Shown here: piece after piece, positions 25,668-36,544 of the stretch
Layout of the letters: every line of letters starts with the position of its first letter
Position numbering within the stretch: the stretch's first letter is position 1
Source of the DNA: Exiguobacterium oxidotolerans JCM 12280
GTDB lineage: Bacteria; Bacillota; Bacilli; Exiguobacteriales; Exiguobacteriaceae
NCBI RefSeq assembly: GCF_000702625.1
Contig: NZ_JNIS01000001.1
Location: 1,116,001-1,180,000, forward strand
Direction of reading: 5' to 3'
Length of the DNA: 64,000 nt
Position numbers and translations under genes: made by a program
Notes under the pieces: model-generated
Told to the model about the DNA's origin: nothing
Databases searched by the model: none
What the model saw: only the letters and a program-made list of their open reading frames with translations

Positions 25668-26890
25668 CCAAGATTCCCTCCTTTTCGTGCGAACAGCTCT
25701 TCAATCCGTCGCTTAAATCCTTCAGCGTTCTCTTGCGGTGTTCCCGGTAAGAGGAAGTGGAGCACTTGACTTGCGTCGTCATAGCCGATGATGTCGATTT
25801 CCCGCATCGACTGGCGTAGGATTAATTCCATTTCAATCAACGACAGCCGGACCTGTTCGACCGGCAAGGCGACCGTGCTGTACGGCTGATCGTACTGTTC
25901 AGCCCGGTGTTGTTGGAGTGCAACCTTTTTATTGAATGGCTCGATTTGATAAATCTGTGTTCCTTCAATCAAATCACCACGCGACGCATTCCATTCCATC
26001 GTCAACGCTTTTTCGATTCGTGTCCCGGTCCAGTCGAGAATCAACTGCATGATGTTCATCTCGTAACTCGTCAGGCGGTTGAAGTCGATCGCCTGGATGA
26101 CGACGACCTCTTGAATCTTCCCGTCGTAGCGGATCGGTGCGATCAGTAACGGGACGTCCGTCTCGTCCATCGTCCGGATCGAGATCGCGTTCGTCTTGAA
26201 CATCCGTTGATAGATGCCGGTCGACGGATCGATGAATAACGTTTGCGGTAAGACATCTTTCTCACCGAACCGGACGTGGAGTCGTAACGTCCGTTTGGAT
26301 GCATCGACGTGATAGATGGCAAGATTTTCTGCCTTGAACGAACGTTTCAAGACAGCGACGAGACGGTCACGGACGATGTCGGCCGCCGTTTGATCAAGCT
26401 CGAGTCCGACTTGGTAGATTTTCGTTAACGTATGATCCGAGTCGAGGACTTTCTTTTGCATCGTCGATTGTGAGATGCGGAGTTTTTCGACCGTCTCGAG
26501 CAAGTGGTTATTTTCTTCGACGGCTTCTTCGTGGCGGAGCCGTAAAGACAAGTACCGTTCCTGGAACGAAGTACTGAAAATCCCGCAGACCATCGCGACG
26601 AGGAAGTGGAAGATGATCCAGCTCAGTTCCGTCCGGTCGTAGAGGAATAAAAGAATGTCCGATCCTTCGACCGACAGGAAAAACAGGTGGTACAGCATCG
26701 TCATCGTGAAACTGACGAATGCCCCGAGCAGCCCGTAGCGGAGGGCGAACAATAAAATATAAAAGATTAATGGATCAATCGCCCAATTCGAGACCGAAAG
26801 GCTAAACATATAGTCAAAGAAACCGATAAGTAAAATACTAGCTAGCATTTCTATCCATTTGACTGTATTTCTATGCTGTGTGTAAATCAT
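25664..26890 (-). CDS. pelD: c-di-GMP receptor PelD
   Basis: 408 residues, first gene of the pel operon. Four membrane helices (residues 14-110) precede a coiled coil (115-150), a GAF domain (about 160-295) and a degenerate GGDEF domain (305-400). The inhibitory-site motif RxxD is kept (R363-E-I-D366) and a downstream Arg (R394/R395) could complete the site, as R367/D370/R402 do in P. aeruginosa PelD (known from that protein). The active site reads YDDAS instead of GGDEF, so it is a receptor, not a cyclase. c-di-GMP binding is expected to switch on PelF-dependent synthesis. The ATG follows AAGGAG. Confidence 0.9.
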   Translation of the reverse strand: MIYTQHRNTVKWIEMLASILLIGFFDYMFSLSVSNWAIDPLIFYILLFALRYGLLGAFVSFTMTMLYHLFFLSVEGSDILLFLYDRTELSWIIFHFLVAMVCGIFSTSFQERYLSLRLRHEEAVEENNHLLETVEKLRISQSTMQKKVLDSDHTLTKIYQVGLELDQTAADIVRDRLVAVLKRSFKAENLAIYHVDASKRTLRLHVRFGEKDVLPQTLFIDPSTGIYQRMFKTNAISIRTMDETDVPLLIAPIRYDGKIQEVVVIQAIDFNRLTSYEMNIMQLILDWTGTRIEKALTMEWNASRGDLIEGTQIYQIEPFNKKVALQQHRAEQYDQPYSTVALPVEQVRLSLIEMELILRQSMREIDIIGYDDASQVLHFLLPGTPQENAEGFKRRIEELFARKGGNLG

Positions 26891-26971
26891 GGCACACTCT
26901 CCTTAAAATAGTTATTTACATTTTTGTTAGCAATGGTAAGATTTAGTCAAACAGACAATTACAACTAAATA
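26891..26971. promoter_or_regulatory. Divergent promoter region between pelD and the Pel hydrolase gene
   Basis: Only about 80 bp lie between the pelD start and the riboswitch 5' edge, so the two promoters must overlap. On the minus strand TTGACT (26949-26944) is a candidate -35 for pelD, with TAACAA or TAAATA further down as possible -10. The stretch TTATTTACATTTTTGTTA contains the core also repeated in the galE leader. Confidence 0.4.
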
Positions 26972-27095
26972 TCGAGAAGGGCAAACTTACTGAAAAGTAA
27001 GGGCGCAAAGACATGGGTCGTCGATCTTCGGATACCGATCGCCAGTCTGCAATGCCGCAGCCGCTCTCTGATAAAAAATCAGGAGGCTACTAACC
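26972..27095 (+). ncRNA. c-di-GMP-I (GEMM) riboswitch-like leader, translational type
   Basis: The GEMM core is present in order: GGGCAAAC (26979-26986), a hairpin CTTACT-GAAA-AGTAAG with a GAAA tetraloop (26986-27001), GGGCGCAAAG (27001-27010), a second stem-loop with a UUCG-type tip (27016-27043), then GCAGCCG (27057-27063). P1 would pair GAGA (26974-26977) with TCTC (27065-27068). The same TCTC belongs to CTCTCTGAT (27064-27072), which can instead pair with ATCAGGAG (27078-27085) and hide the Shine-Dalgarno AGGAGG (27081-27086). Ligand binding should favour P1 and free the ribosome site, an ON switch. There is no T run, so control is translational. Confidence 0.82.
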
Positions 27096-27953
27096 ATGGG
27101 TATTATCTCACTCAAACGCGTGACGTCTTTTTTGTGCATTCTTTTTTTAGGAGTGTTACTAATGACACCAATCACGGGCAAAGCTCAGTCAACGAATCCA
27201 CTCGATTCCGTCAGCTCGTATAAGGTCTACTACGATGCACCGACGAAATCGAAAATCAAGAAGATGCAAAAGTACGATGTCATGATCATCGAGCCGGTCT
27301 TCTACTCGGCGCAACAAATCAAAGAGATTCAAAAGTACGGTACGAAAGTCTACGGTTACATCAACACGATGGAAGCCGACAACTGGAACACGGACTTGAT
27401 GGCACAATTAAAGGAATCGGATTTCTTTCACCGCGACGGACAACGTGTCCACTACGCAGAATGGGATTCGTACTTAATCGACATCAACTCGAAGCATTAC
27501 CAAGCGGTCCTCATGCAAGAAGTCGAAAAGCAGGTCGTCAATAAAGGACTCGACGGTGTCTTCTTGGATACAGTCGGCGACATCGACAACGAACATGCCG
27601 ACCAACCAAAGATTCTTGAGCAGCAGCAAGTCGCGATGACGAACTTCCTGAAGAGCGTCAAGACGAAACATGCGGATCTCTCATTGATTCAAAACTGGGG
27701 CTTCGGGACATTAAAATACCATACGTACCCGTACATCGATGGCATCATGTGGGAAAGCTTCAACTACTCGACGGTCGCAAAAGACCAATGGTCAAAAGAC
27801 CGGATGGCAGATCTTCAGGAGTTGAACGAAGAAGAAGACATCAAGACATTAACGATTTCTTCTAAGCAAGGTGCGAAAAGTGCGAAGTACGCGAAAAAGA
27901 ATGGCTTCATTCACTTAAAATCAAACAAGACACTCAATTACAATAAATTCTAA
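27096..27953 (+). CDS. Secreted Pel hydrolase, PelA hydrolase-domain homolog (GH114/GH166-like)
   Basis: 285 residues with a signal peptide (about 1-30) and a TIM-barrel glycosidase of the endo-alpha-1,4-polygalactosaminidase type. Family motifs: YVKVYYDAP-like strand at 43-48, VYGYINTMEADNW (85-97), GVFLDTVGD (D158) and MWESFNYS (E220), the last two being the expected acidic catalytic positions. In Pseudomonas the same activity is the N-terminal domain of PelA, which trims Pel and can disperse biofilm. Here it is a separate gene divergent from pelD. Translation is probably controlled by the c-di-GMP-I element in its leader; the AGGAGG is inside the switching hairpin. Confidence 0.88.
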   Translation: MGIISLKRVTSFLCILFLGVLLMTPITGKAQSTNPLDSVSSYKVYYDAPTKSKIKKMQKYDVMIIEPVFYSAQQIKEIQKYGTKVYGYINTMEADNWNTDLMAQLKESDFFHRDGQRVHYAEWDSYLIDINSKHYQAVLMQEVEKQVVNKGLDGVFLDTVGDIDNEHADQPKILEQQQVAMTNFLKSVKTKHADLSLIQNWGFGTLKYHTYPYIDGIMWESFNYSTVAKDQWSKDRMADLQELNEEEDIKTLTISSKQGAKSAKYAKKNGFIHLKSNKTLNYNKF

Positions 27954-28087
27954 TCCACTTGAATATAATCTCATAACCGATTACTCAATTCCAATTCTGA
28001 GTGCTCCTGCATGAGACAATTATACAGGATGCACCAACCAAAACGTGTCACTTTTCAGAGGCAGGTCAACGAATTGAAACAGCGAAC

Positions 28088-28134
28088 GCAAAAAGAGGCC
28101 CAGGCGATGCTTATCGCTTGGACCTCTTTTGATG
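28088..28134. terminator. Bidirectional terminator between the Pel hydrolase and ugd
   Basis: AAAAGAGG.CCAGGCGAT / ATCGCTTGGACCTCTTTT stem with a 4-base loop; lies downstream of both convergent units. The 130 bp between the hydrolase stop and this hairpin hold no convincing ORF. Confidence 0.85.
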
Positions 28135-28160
28135 CTTGTAAACCTTCACTTTTGTTCTCT

Positions 28161-29327
28161 TTAGTCACGACTATACAAATCTCGTGTATAGACTTTATCT
28201 TCAACATCACTCAACTCAGGATGCATCCGGTTCGAAAGAATCACGTCTGATTCCTGTTTAAACGCTTCAAGATCGCGGATGACGCGTGAATTGTAGAATG
28301 TATCTTCCGTCAAGACGGGTTCGAAGACCGTTACTTCAATCCCCTTCGCCTTGATGCGTTTCATGATCCCTTGAATCGATGAGGCGCGGAAGTTATCTGA
28401 GTCTGTCTTCATCGTCAGACGATAGACGCCGACGACTTTCGGATTTTGCTTGATGATCGTATCGGCAATGTAGTCTTTCCGGGTCCGGTTCGCTTCAACG
28501 ATCGCTCCGATGATATTATTGGGTACTTCGTCGTAGTTCGCAAGGAGTTGCTTTGTATCTTTCGGTAAACAGTAACCGCCGTAGCCAAATGATGGATTAT
28601 TGTAATGATTACCGATACGGCTATCGAGCCCAACACCTTCAATGATTTGTTTCGTGTCTAAGCTACGCACTTCTGCATATGTATCCAGTTCATTGAAGAA
28701 GGCAACCCGCATCGCGAGATACGTATTCGAGAACAACTTGATCGCTTCTGCTTCTGTTGAATCTGTCAAAAGAATCGGCACATCTTTATTGATCGCTCCT
28801 TCAAGTAGCAGATCCGCGAACTGTTGCGCGCGCTCTGACTGCTCTCCTACAACGATTCGTGACGGATAGAGGTTGTCATGTAACGCTTGTCCTTCACGCA
28901 AGAACTCCGGTGAGAAGACGATGTTCGGCGTATCGAACTTCTCTTTTAATTCTTGTGTATAGCCGACTGGCACCGTCGATTTGATAACCATCGTCGCATC
29001 CGGATTGATCGCAAGGACTGTCGCGATGACACTTTCGACTGTCCGTGTATTAAAATAGTTGCGTGTTGGATCGTAATCTGTCGGTGTTGCGATGATAACG
29101 AACTCAGCATCTTTGTACGCTTCATAATTATCTGTCGTCGCATGTAAGTTCAATTCTTTATTTTGTAAGAAATTTTCGATTTCCGCATCAACGATTGGTG
29201 ACTTGCGATCATTGACGAGCTCGACACGTTCTTTAATGATATCAATCGATGTGACTTCATTATGTTGTGCGAGTAAAACGGCCATTGAAAGACCGACGTA
29301 ACCTGTTCCTGCTACTGTGATTTTCAT
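28161..29327 (-). CDS. ugd: UDP-glucose 6-dehydrogenase (capsule locus)
   Basis: 388 residues from [14 protein letters not shown]; the ATG at 29327 has GGATGAG upstream, and the longer frame reaches into the epimerase gene. It oxidises UDP-glucose to UDP-glucuronate with two NAD+. NAD-binding [35 protein letters not shown] and the catalytic Cys loop [14 protein letters not shown] are intact. Last gene of the capsule locus, directly downstream of a UDP-glucuronate epimerase, its natural partner. Two other UDP-sugar dehydrogenases occur at 36545 and 48643. Confidence 0.93.
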   Translation of the reverse strand: MKITVAGTGYVGLSMAVLLAQHNEVTSIDIIKERVELVNDRKSPIVDAEIENFLQNKELNLHATTDNYEAYKDAEFVIIATPTDYDPTRNYFNTRTVESVIATVLAINPDATMVIKSTVPVGYTQELKEKFDTPNIVFSPEFLREGQALHDNLYPSRIVVGEQSERAQQFADLLLEGAINKDVPILLTDSTEAEAIKLFSNTYLAMRVAFFNELDTYAEVRSLDTKQIIEGVGLDSRIGNHYNNPSFGYGGYCLPKDTKQLLANYDEVPNNIIGAIVEANRTRKDYIADTIIKQNPKVVGVYRLTMKTDSDNFRASSIQGIMKRIKAKGIEVTVFEPVLTEDTFYNSRVIRDLEAFKQESDVILSNRMHPELSDVEDKVYTRDLYSRD

Positions 29328-29341
29328 ATGTCTCATCCTTT

Positions 29342-30363
29342 TCATAACTTTACGTTGTAGTATTCTTTGTACCAATCAACAAACTTTCCAAGTCCATCTT
29401 CGATGCTCGTACTTGGTTTAAAATCAATATCACGTTCGAGTTCAGAAACATCAGCGTAAGTACGCATGACATCACCCGGTTGCATTTCCATGTACTGTTT
29501 GTTTGCTTCCTTACCGATTTTTTCTTCCAATACATTGATAAATTTCATGAGTTGAACCGGTTGGTTATTTCCGATGTTGTAAACACGATACGGAGCAAAG
29601 CTTGATCCGAGTTCATCTTTACTTTCATCCCAATCCGGATTTTTTTCTGGGGCGCGTGGAATCAATTTGACGATGCCTTCGACGATATCATCAATATACG
29701 TAAAATCACGTTCCATTTTCCCATGATTAAATACTTTAATCGGATTTCCTTCAATGATATCCTTCGTGAACGAGAAGTAGGCCATATCAGGACGTCCCCA
29801 TGGACCGTAAACAGTGAAGAAACGTAGTCCTGTTGTAGGAATATCATATAAGTGACTATATGTATGAGCCATTAATTCATTCGATTTTTTTGTAGCTGCA
29901 TAAAGACTGACAGGATGATCGACATTATGATTTGTTGAGAATGGCGCTACTTTGTTTCCACCATAAACAGAACTAGATGACGCATAAAGGAGATGTTTTA
30001 CAGGATACGCACGGCATGCTTCTAGTATGTTCAAAAAACCAGTAAGATTTGAATCTAAATAAGCATAAGGATTTTCGATAGAATAACGAACTCCAGCTTG
30101 GGCTGCTAAGTTAACCACAACATCAAAATCATACTTCTCAAATAAATTTTTAACATCACTCATATTTTTTAAATCTATATTTTCAAAAATAAAATTATTA
30201 GACTTAATTAAATTATTTAATCTAGTTTTTTTCAAATTTAATTCATAATAGTTATTCATATTATCTAATCCAATTACTTTGTAGTTTAATTTGATTAATT
30301 TATTACTAAGATGATAACCTATAAATCCAGAAGAACCTGTGATTAAAACTGTACTACTTCCTT

Positions 30364-30376
<13 letters not shown>
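29342..30376 (-). CDS. NAD-dependent epimerase, probably UDP-glucuronate 4-epimerase
   Basis: 344-residue extended SDR protein. GSSGFIGYH nucleotide motif, [17 protein letters not shown] (the DNxNxYYxxxLKxxRL motif of the GalE-like UDP-glucuronate 4-epimerases CapI/LspL), SSSSVYGG and catalytic YAATKK. It would make UDP-galacturonate from the product of the neighbouring ugd. A GTG at 30376 is used, close behind AAAGGTGAG; a TTG nine bases later is an alternative. The gene begins in AT-rich DNA and ends in DNA of host-like composition, marking the right-hand edge of the variable cassette. Confidence 0.85.
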
Positions 30377-31737
<1,361 letters not shown>

Positions 31738-31751
31738 ATTTTACACCTCAT

Positions 31752-32948
31752 TTAAATTTCTTTGAAAACTTTTTTCCATTGCAAATATATTGCATCATCA
31801 TTGTAATTTTTAATATATTCAGTTGCATTTTTTTCAATATTAGAAACTAACTCATTATCATTTAAAAGTAATTCAATAGATTTTTGAATATAAAATGCTT
31901 CCTCTCGACCTTTTTTAGAAGTTCTTGGAAATAAAACACCTCTATCGGTAAGCATTATGTCATTTATTTCTTTCTCATAATCATCTAATCCGGCTAAAAT
32001 TTCACGAGGTCCTGATAAACAATCAACAGAAATTACAGCTGTTTTACAAACCATGGATTCAATAATTACATTTGCAAATCCTTCTCTTTCTGAATTCAAA
32101 ATAAACACCTTTGCCTTAGATATGTATTTAAAAGGGTTATTATCGAAAGGTAGAATCTTTATTACACTATCTAAATCTAAGTCATTAATTTTTTTTTGTA
32201 ACTCCAAGCGTAAAGGTCCGTCACCTAAGATTAAAAGTTTTGTATTTGGATTATTTAAGTGAACTTGGCTGAATCCTTCGATTATGCTAGCCTGTTTTTT
32301 AGCAGTAATTAATCTTCCTACATTAATAATCACTTCACTCTTATGGAAAAAAATTTCCATTTCATCATTTAATTTATCTTCTTTTAGTTTTTTAATTTGA
32401 TCGAAGTCATAAAAATTATATATGGTTTGAATTAAATTTCTATTTATATGAAAGTGATTTACCAAATCTGTTTTAACTCCTTCAGAAATAGAAATAATTT
32501 TATCGGCATTTTTATATAGAAATTTGATGAAAATGTTTTCGATTCTACTAATTATTTTTTCAGTTTGTAAGGATCTAGTACTACGAACTGAAACAATTTT
32601 TTTGTCACCGGTCTTAGTAAGTAAATTTATTATATTAGGTGTTTCAAGGAAGCTTATTGTCAAATCAATTTCTAATTCTTTTTTTATTTTCTCTAATTTT
32701 TTTATTTTTTTGTATTTTTTCGAAAAAAATAAAAGTTTATTTTTAAAATTACTTTTTTTAAAGTTCTCCTCTGATTCTAAATAAACAATTTCTCCGGAAT
32801 AATCATAAACAATTTCTTTACTGTCTAATAATATTAAAAATACGTTAAAATCTTTAGTAAGATACTTCGACAATAAACCAGCTGCTCTTTCTGCTCCACC
32901 TTTAGCTAAACATGGAATAAGAATTGCTATATTTTTTATATTATCCAC
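31752..32948 (-). CDS. Glycosyltransferase family 4
   Basis: 398-residue cytoplasmic GT4 (GT-B fold) enzyme that adds one sugar to the capsule repeat unit. N-terminal acceptor-side motif IPCLAKGGAERAAG; donor-side INVGRLITAKKQASIIEGF and LILGDGPLR; C-terminal NSEREGFANVIIESMVCKTAVI gives the EX7E motif. It starts with GTG inside the wzx stop region (8-bp overlap). Sugar and linkage cannot be read from sequence. Confidence 0.88.
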   Translation of the reverse strand: MDNIKNIAILIPCLAKGGAERAAGLLSKYLTKDFNVFLILLDSKEIVYDYSGEIVYLESEENFKKSNFKNKLLFFSKKYKKIKKLEKIKKELEIDLTISFLETPNIINLLTKTGDKKIVSVRSTRSLQTEKIISRIENIFIKFLYKNADKIISISEGVKTDLVNHFHINRNLIQTIYNFYDFDQIKKLKEDKLNDEMEIFFHKSEVIINVGRLITAKKQASIIEGFSQVHLNNPNTKLLILGDGPLRLELQKKINDLDLDSVIKILPFDNNPFKYISKAKVFILNSEREGFANVIIESMVCKTAVISVDCLSGPREILAGLDDYEKEINDIMLTDRGVLFPRTSKKGREEAFYIQKSIELLLNDNELVSNIEKNATEYIKNYNDDAIYLQWKKVFKEI

Positions 32949-34269
32949 TTAATAACACCTCATCGTTTACTATAATTCTTTTTACTACTTTTTTCTTCAT
33001 ATTCACAATAAATATAACTTCCAAAAGATATGCAATAACAATTCCATAAATTCCAATAGTTTGACTTAAAACTAATGTAGCAAGTACATAAAAAATGTTT
33101 GCACACAATACAATTTGGAAATTTTTCTTTACTTGACCTATTGATACAAAATAAGGATGTAATGCTGCATATGATAATGAGTATATTCTACTAAATATTA
33201 ATAGGATCATAACCATAGAATTTTGGAAATATATATTCCCAAAATAAAATTTCAAAATAAACGGCGCTACCAAAGAAAAGATAATCCCGAGAGGGATCAT
33301 AAAAAGTAAAGTTACTTTTTTTAATTTAAGTACTACTTCATATCCTCTATTGTTTTCTTTTTTAGCTGCTAACATAGAAAATTGCGGCATAATAACCTGA
33401 GACAGTGGTGCAGTAAGTTTTCCAAGTATTTCAGCAATTTGCTTATAGAGTTTGTATACCGTTACTAGCTCAATTGAAAATGTTGAAATTATGAAAACAT
33501 CTAATTGTTTAGCTGGTATATCAACGGTAGAACTTATATTAGTCCACCCCATAAATTTATAATATTCAATACCAGAAGAATTTAATTTTGCATTTAATAA
33601 TTGTTTTATATTGACTATCTTTTTCAATTCTTTAAATGCAAATATAATTAAGACAATATTTCCAACAACATTTGCGGATACATAAAATATTGTAAAAGTA
33701 GCCAAAGAATTAAAATCAAATAACCAATAAAACACAACTGAGAATAGTCTCAACAAAGATGTTATTATTTTTTGATAAGCTACCATTTCAAATTTATTTG
33801 CTAATCTTAATATTCCAATCGGTGTATTAGTAAATCTAAACAATACTTCTAAACAGCTAATAAATATAATGACTTTAATTTCATTCGGCCATTCAGTAAA
33901 CTTAATAATTATAGAAGTTAATGATACTGCTAATATAAAACCAAAAATAGAACTTAAAAAATCGACTATACTACTTCCCTTGATGTTCGAACAAAATACC
34001 TTTAAGTTTTTTTCATATAAAGATTTACTACCAAATTTTATTATTGCTTGCCACGATTGAAAATTAAAAATCGAATCGAAAATCAACATGTATGATTGTG
34101 CAAGAATAAAAATCCCATAGTCTTTATTTCCAATTATTTTTATGGATATAAATAAAACTAAAATATTAATTATTGAAGAAATAGAATCTCCAGATAAAGC
34201 AACAATCATATTTCTTAATAATTTATCCCAAAAAGGATTTGATCGTACTTTTTTAATTAATATTTTCAT
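32941..34269 (-). CDS. wzx: Polysaccharide repeat-unit flippase (Wzx-like)
   Basis: 442 residues from MKILIKKVRSNPFWDKL (AGGAT upstream; the longer frame overlaps the previous gene). About 12 membrane helices of the MOP superfamily; the first carries NMIVALSGDSISSIINILVLF and the pattern GNKDYGIFILAQS matches Wzx proteins. It moves undecaprenyl-linked repeat units to the outer leaflet for Wzy. It overlaps the next glycosyltransferase, and its start lies inside the upstream gene by 17 bp. Confidence 0.87.
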   Translation of the reverse strand: MKILIKKVRSNPFWDKLLRNMIVALSGDSISSIINILVLFISIKIIGNKDYGIFILAQSYMLIFDSIFNFQSWQAIIKFGSKSLYEKNLKVFCSNIKGSSIVDFLSSIFGFILAVSLTSIIIKFTEWPNEIKVIIFISCLEVLFRFTNTPIGILRLANKFEMVAYQKIITSLLRLFSVVFYWLFDFNSLATFTIFYVSANVVGNIVLIIFAFKELKKIVNIKQLLNAKLNSSGIEYYKFMGWTNISSTVDIPAKQLDVFIISTFSIELVTVYKLYKQIAEILGKLTAPLSQVIMPQFSMLAAKKENNRGYEVVLKLKKVTLLFMIPLGIIFSLVAPFILKFYFGNIYFQNSMVMILLIFSRIYSLSYAALHPYFVSIGQVKKNFQIVLCANIFYVLATLVLSQTIGIYGIVIAYLLEVIFIVNMKKKVVKRIIVNDEVLLSG

Positions 34270-35416
34270 TTTCAACAATCCTCGCGATTTTATCACTCCA
34301 GTTAAACATTAACTCTTCTTTTCTATTCAATTGCTTTTGAAGCAATAAATAGTAATTTTCTTCTTTAGAAATCGTTTCAATATTGCTAACTAAGTCTTCT
34401 ACTGATAGTTCAAAAAGTGCTTCTTCATAATTTAAAATTTCCGGTATTCCACCTGCTTTTGAACCGATAACCGCAACATCATTATAAATTGCTTCAAGAA
34501 TAGTATTTGGACAAGAATCTGCATACGATGGAACTACTAATAAATCAAAATTAGTAAGATATTCTTTAACATTTTCTACTCTTCCAATAAAAGATACGTT
34601 TTGATTTTCATATTTTGTTTTATAAAAATCAAAAGAATCTCCATCACCTATAACAATAACATTACAATTTAATTCATTTGAATCATCTGAATTTATTCTT
34701 TCTATCGCCTTTAAAAACAATTTGTGACCTTTTCTTTGATTTGAAAAATCACCAATAAAACCAATATTTTTAAAAGAAAATGACTTTTGTTCTATATTTT
34801 TTTTATTTTTTTGTTCAATCCAAGTTGGGTTGATATTATTAATTTGTACAAAACTTTTTTTTGCAATAATTCGTTTTAAGAGCTTATGTCTTTCTAGTAA
34901 TTTATTTAAGTCATATTCACATTGAACTATAACTTTCTTAGACTGAATTAAACAAATGGCTTCTGCTACTTTTAACATATTTAAATATACTTTTTTTATT
35001 AACGTGTTATTTGTTTTTTCTTTCAAAGATATTGATTTATATCCAATCAAGTCTTGCCTTATAAATAGATTTATATCTTTACAGTTCAAAAGCGATAATG
35101 ATAGTGCAGTAGGTACATCAAAAACTATCAAATCATCATATTTTTTCTTTTTCAAATTATTAATATGCTTAAAATTTTGGAAGAAAATAAGCAACTCATT
35201 AGGTACATAAAATTTATTATTTGTTTTCCTTTTTAAAGACGTATAATTAAGAATTTTATTTTTTCTTAAAACTAAATCATCGTCGCCAGAATAAAATTCA
35301 ACATTATAATCATTTGATTTTTCATAATATTTATATAGTTCTAAAAATCTTTTAAGCCCTCCGGTTTTTCTTACACCAAAAATTTCACTAGTAGAAAACA
35401 TAATAATATTTTTCAT
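34253..35416 (-). CDS. Glycosyltransferase family 4
   Basis: 387 residues. N-terminal start FSTSEIFGVRKTGGLKRFLELYK has the GG loop of GT4 enzymes; donor domain NIGFIGDFSNQRKGHKLFLKAI, NVIVIGDGDSFDFY and FVVP-type segment DLLVVPSYADSCPNTILEAIYN (E-x7-E replaced by a D/E-type variant). It probably transfers one sugar of the repeat unit. Overlaps its neighbours at both ends, AT-rich. Confidence 0.85.
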   Translation of the reverse strand: MKNIIMFSTSEIFGVRKTGGLKRFLELYKYYEKSNDYNVEFYSGDDDLVLRKNKILNYTSLKRKTNNKFYVPNELLIFFQNFKHINNLKKKKYDDLIVFDVPTALSLSLLNCKDINLFIRQDLIGYKSISLKEKTNNTLIKKVYLNMLKVAEAICLIQSKKVIVQCEYDLNKLLERHKLLKRIIAKKSFVQINNINPTWIEQKNKKNIEQKSFSFKNIGFIGDFSNQRKGHKLFLKAIERINSDDSNELNCNVIVIGDGDSFDFYKTKYENQNVSFIGRVENVKEYLTNFDLLVVPSYADSCPNTILEAIYNDVAVIGSKAGGIPEILNYEEALFELSVEDLVSNIETISKEENYYLLLQKQLNRKEELMFNWSDKIARIVENENIN

Positions 35417-36522
35417 TTATTAAATTCCTTCTTTATATTTTTCATGAAATCAACCATTAAATTTGAGTTATTTTCCCAGTCGTATTCATCCAAAACACGT
35501 TTTCTAGATAATTTCCCCATTTTTCTTCTTTTTTCAGGATTTTCAATTAGATCTATAATTTTATCAGCTAACTCTTTCACATTTTTTCTTTCAAAAACTA
35601 CACCATACTGACCATTTCCAACTACTTCTTTAAAGCCACCAACGTTTGATACAATGACAGGTATTTCACAAGCCATTGCTTCAACAATTGCAACTCCAAA
35701 ACTTTCACTTTCTAAAATACTAGACCCTATAAAAATATCAAAATTATTAAGCTCATTTGGTACTTGAGTATTTGGAACTCGTCCCTTTAATTTAATATAT
35801 TTTTCTAAATTATTTAATTTAATGAACTTTTCAAAATCCTCTTTTTGATTTCCTTCTCCATAAATTCGATATTCAAAGTTTAGTTTTTCCAAATCAATCA
35901 TTTTGTTATCAATCATATATTTAATTGCTTTAATACTATACTCTAACCCATATTTAGGAGATAGTTTTTTAATACTTCCTATAATAATTTTTTCGTTAGA
36001 AGTATTTCTATCATTTCTTTTAAATTTATTTGTATCAACACCAAATGGTGTGATTTTTATATCTTTTAGCTCATGTTTAATTCCTAAATCAATAGTTTGA
36101 TTTGCCATAACATGACTAGTAGAAGCAATCCCATCAGCATAATTTAAATTTTTCTTTATAATACTCATATTTATTTTTGATTTATAAGGAAAATCATATA
36201 CATCACTTCCATATACAGAAATAATACATGGATGAAAATTAGTAAGACGCGCAAGTGTTCCATAGCCACTTGCATAATGCGCATTTAATATATCTGGATT
36301 AATTTTGTTTAATATTTTTTTTAATTCAATCGTATTCAGATAATACCCAATTGTTTTCTTAAAATTTAACTTGTGAACTTTTATTTGATTGGAAACCTGA
36401 TCTTGCTTTAAATCATGATTTTTTTGAAAAATTAAATGTACCTCATGTCCTAATTCATTTAACTTATTTGCCCACCTAACTGCATGAACATCAGAACCAG
36501 CTGCTAATAAAGCAATTCTCAT
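35413..36522 (-). CDS. Glycosyltransferase family 4
   Basis: 369 residues from MRIALLAAGSDVHAVRWANKL; GTAAGGAG precedes this ATG, whereas the frame upstream overlaps the dehydrogenase gene. GT4 layout: ILNAHYASGYGTLARL, then HVMANQTIDLG, donor motif KKLSPKYGLEYSIKAI, GEGNQKEDFEKF and ESFGVAIVEAMACEIPVIVSNVGG with EX7E. Similar to WcaC/EpsD-type capsule enzymes. It overlaps the next gene by 4 bp. Confidence 0.87.
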   Translation of the reverse strand: MRIALLAAGSDVHAVRWANKLNELGHEVHLIFQKNHDLKQDQVSNQIKVHKLNFKKTIGYYLNTIELKKILNKINPDILNAHYASGYGTLARLTNFHPCIISVYGSDVYDFPYKSKINMSIIKKNLNYADGIASTSHVMANQTIDLGIKHELKDIKITPFGVDTNKFKRNDRNTSNEKIIIGSIKKLSPKYGLEYSIKAIKYMIDNKMIDLEKLNFEYRIYGEGNQKEDFEKFIKLNNLEKYIKLKGRVPNTQVPNELNNFDIFIGSSILESESFGVAIVEAMACEIPVIVSNVGGFKEVVGNGQYGVVFERKNVKELADKIIDLIENPEKRRKMGKLSRKRVLDEYDWENNSNLMVDFMKNIKKEFNK

Positions 36523-36544
36523 TTTTTTCTCCTTACTCATCTTT

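Noticed and set aside
28011-28250. 79-residue plus-strand ORF after the Pel hydrolase
   Set aside because: It crosses a strong terminator and the 3' end of ugd, has no ribosome site and no plausible composition.
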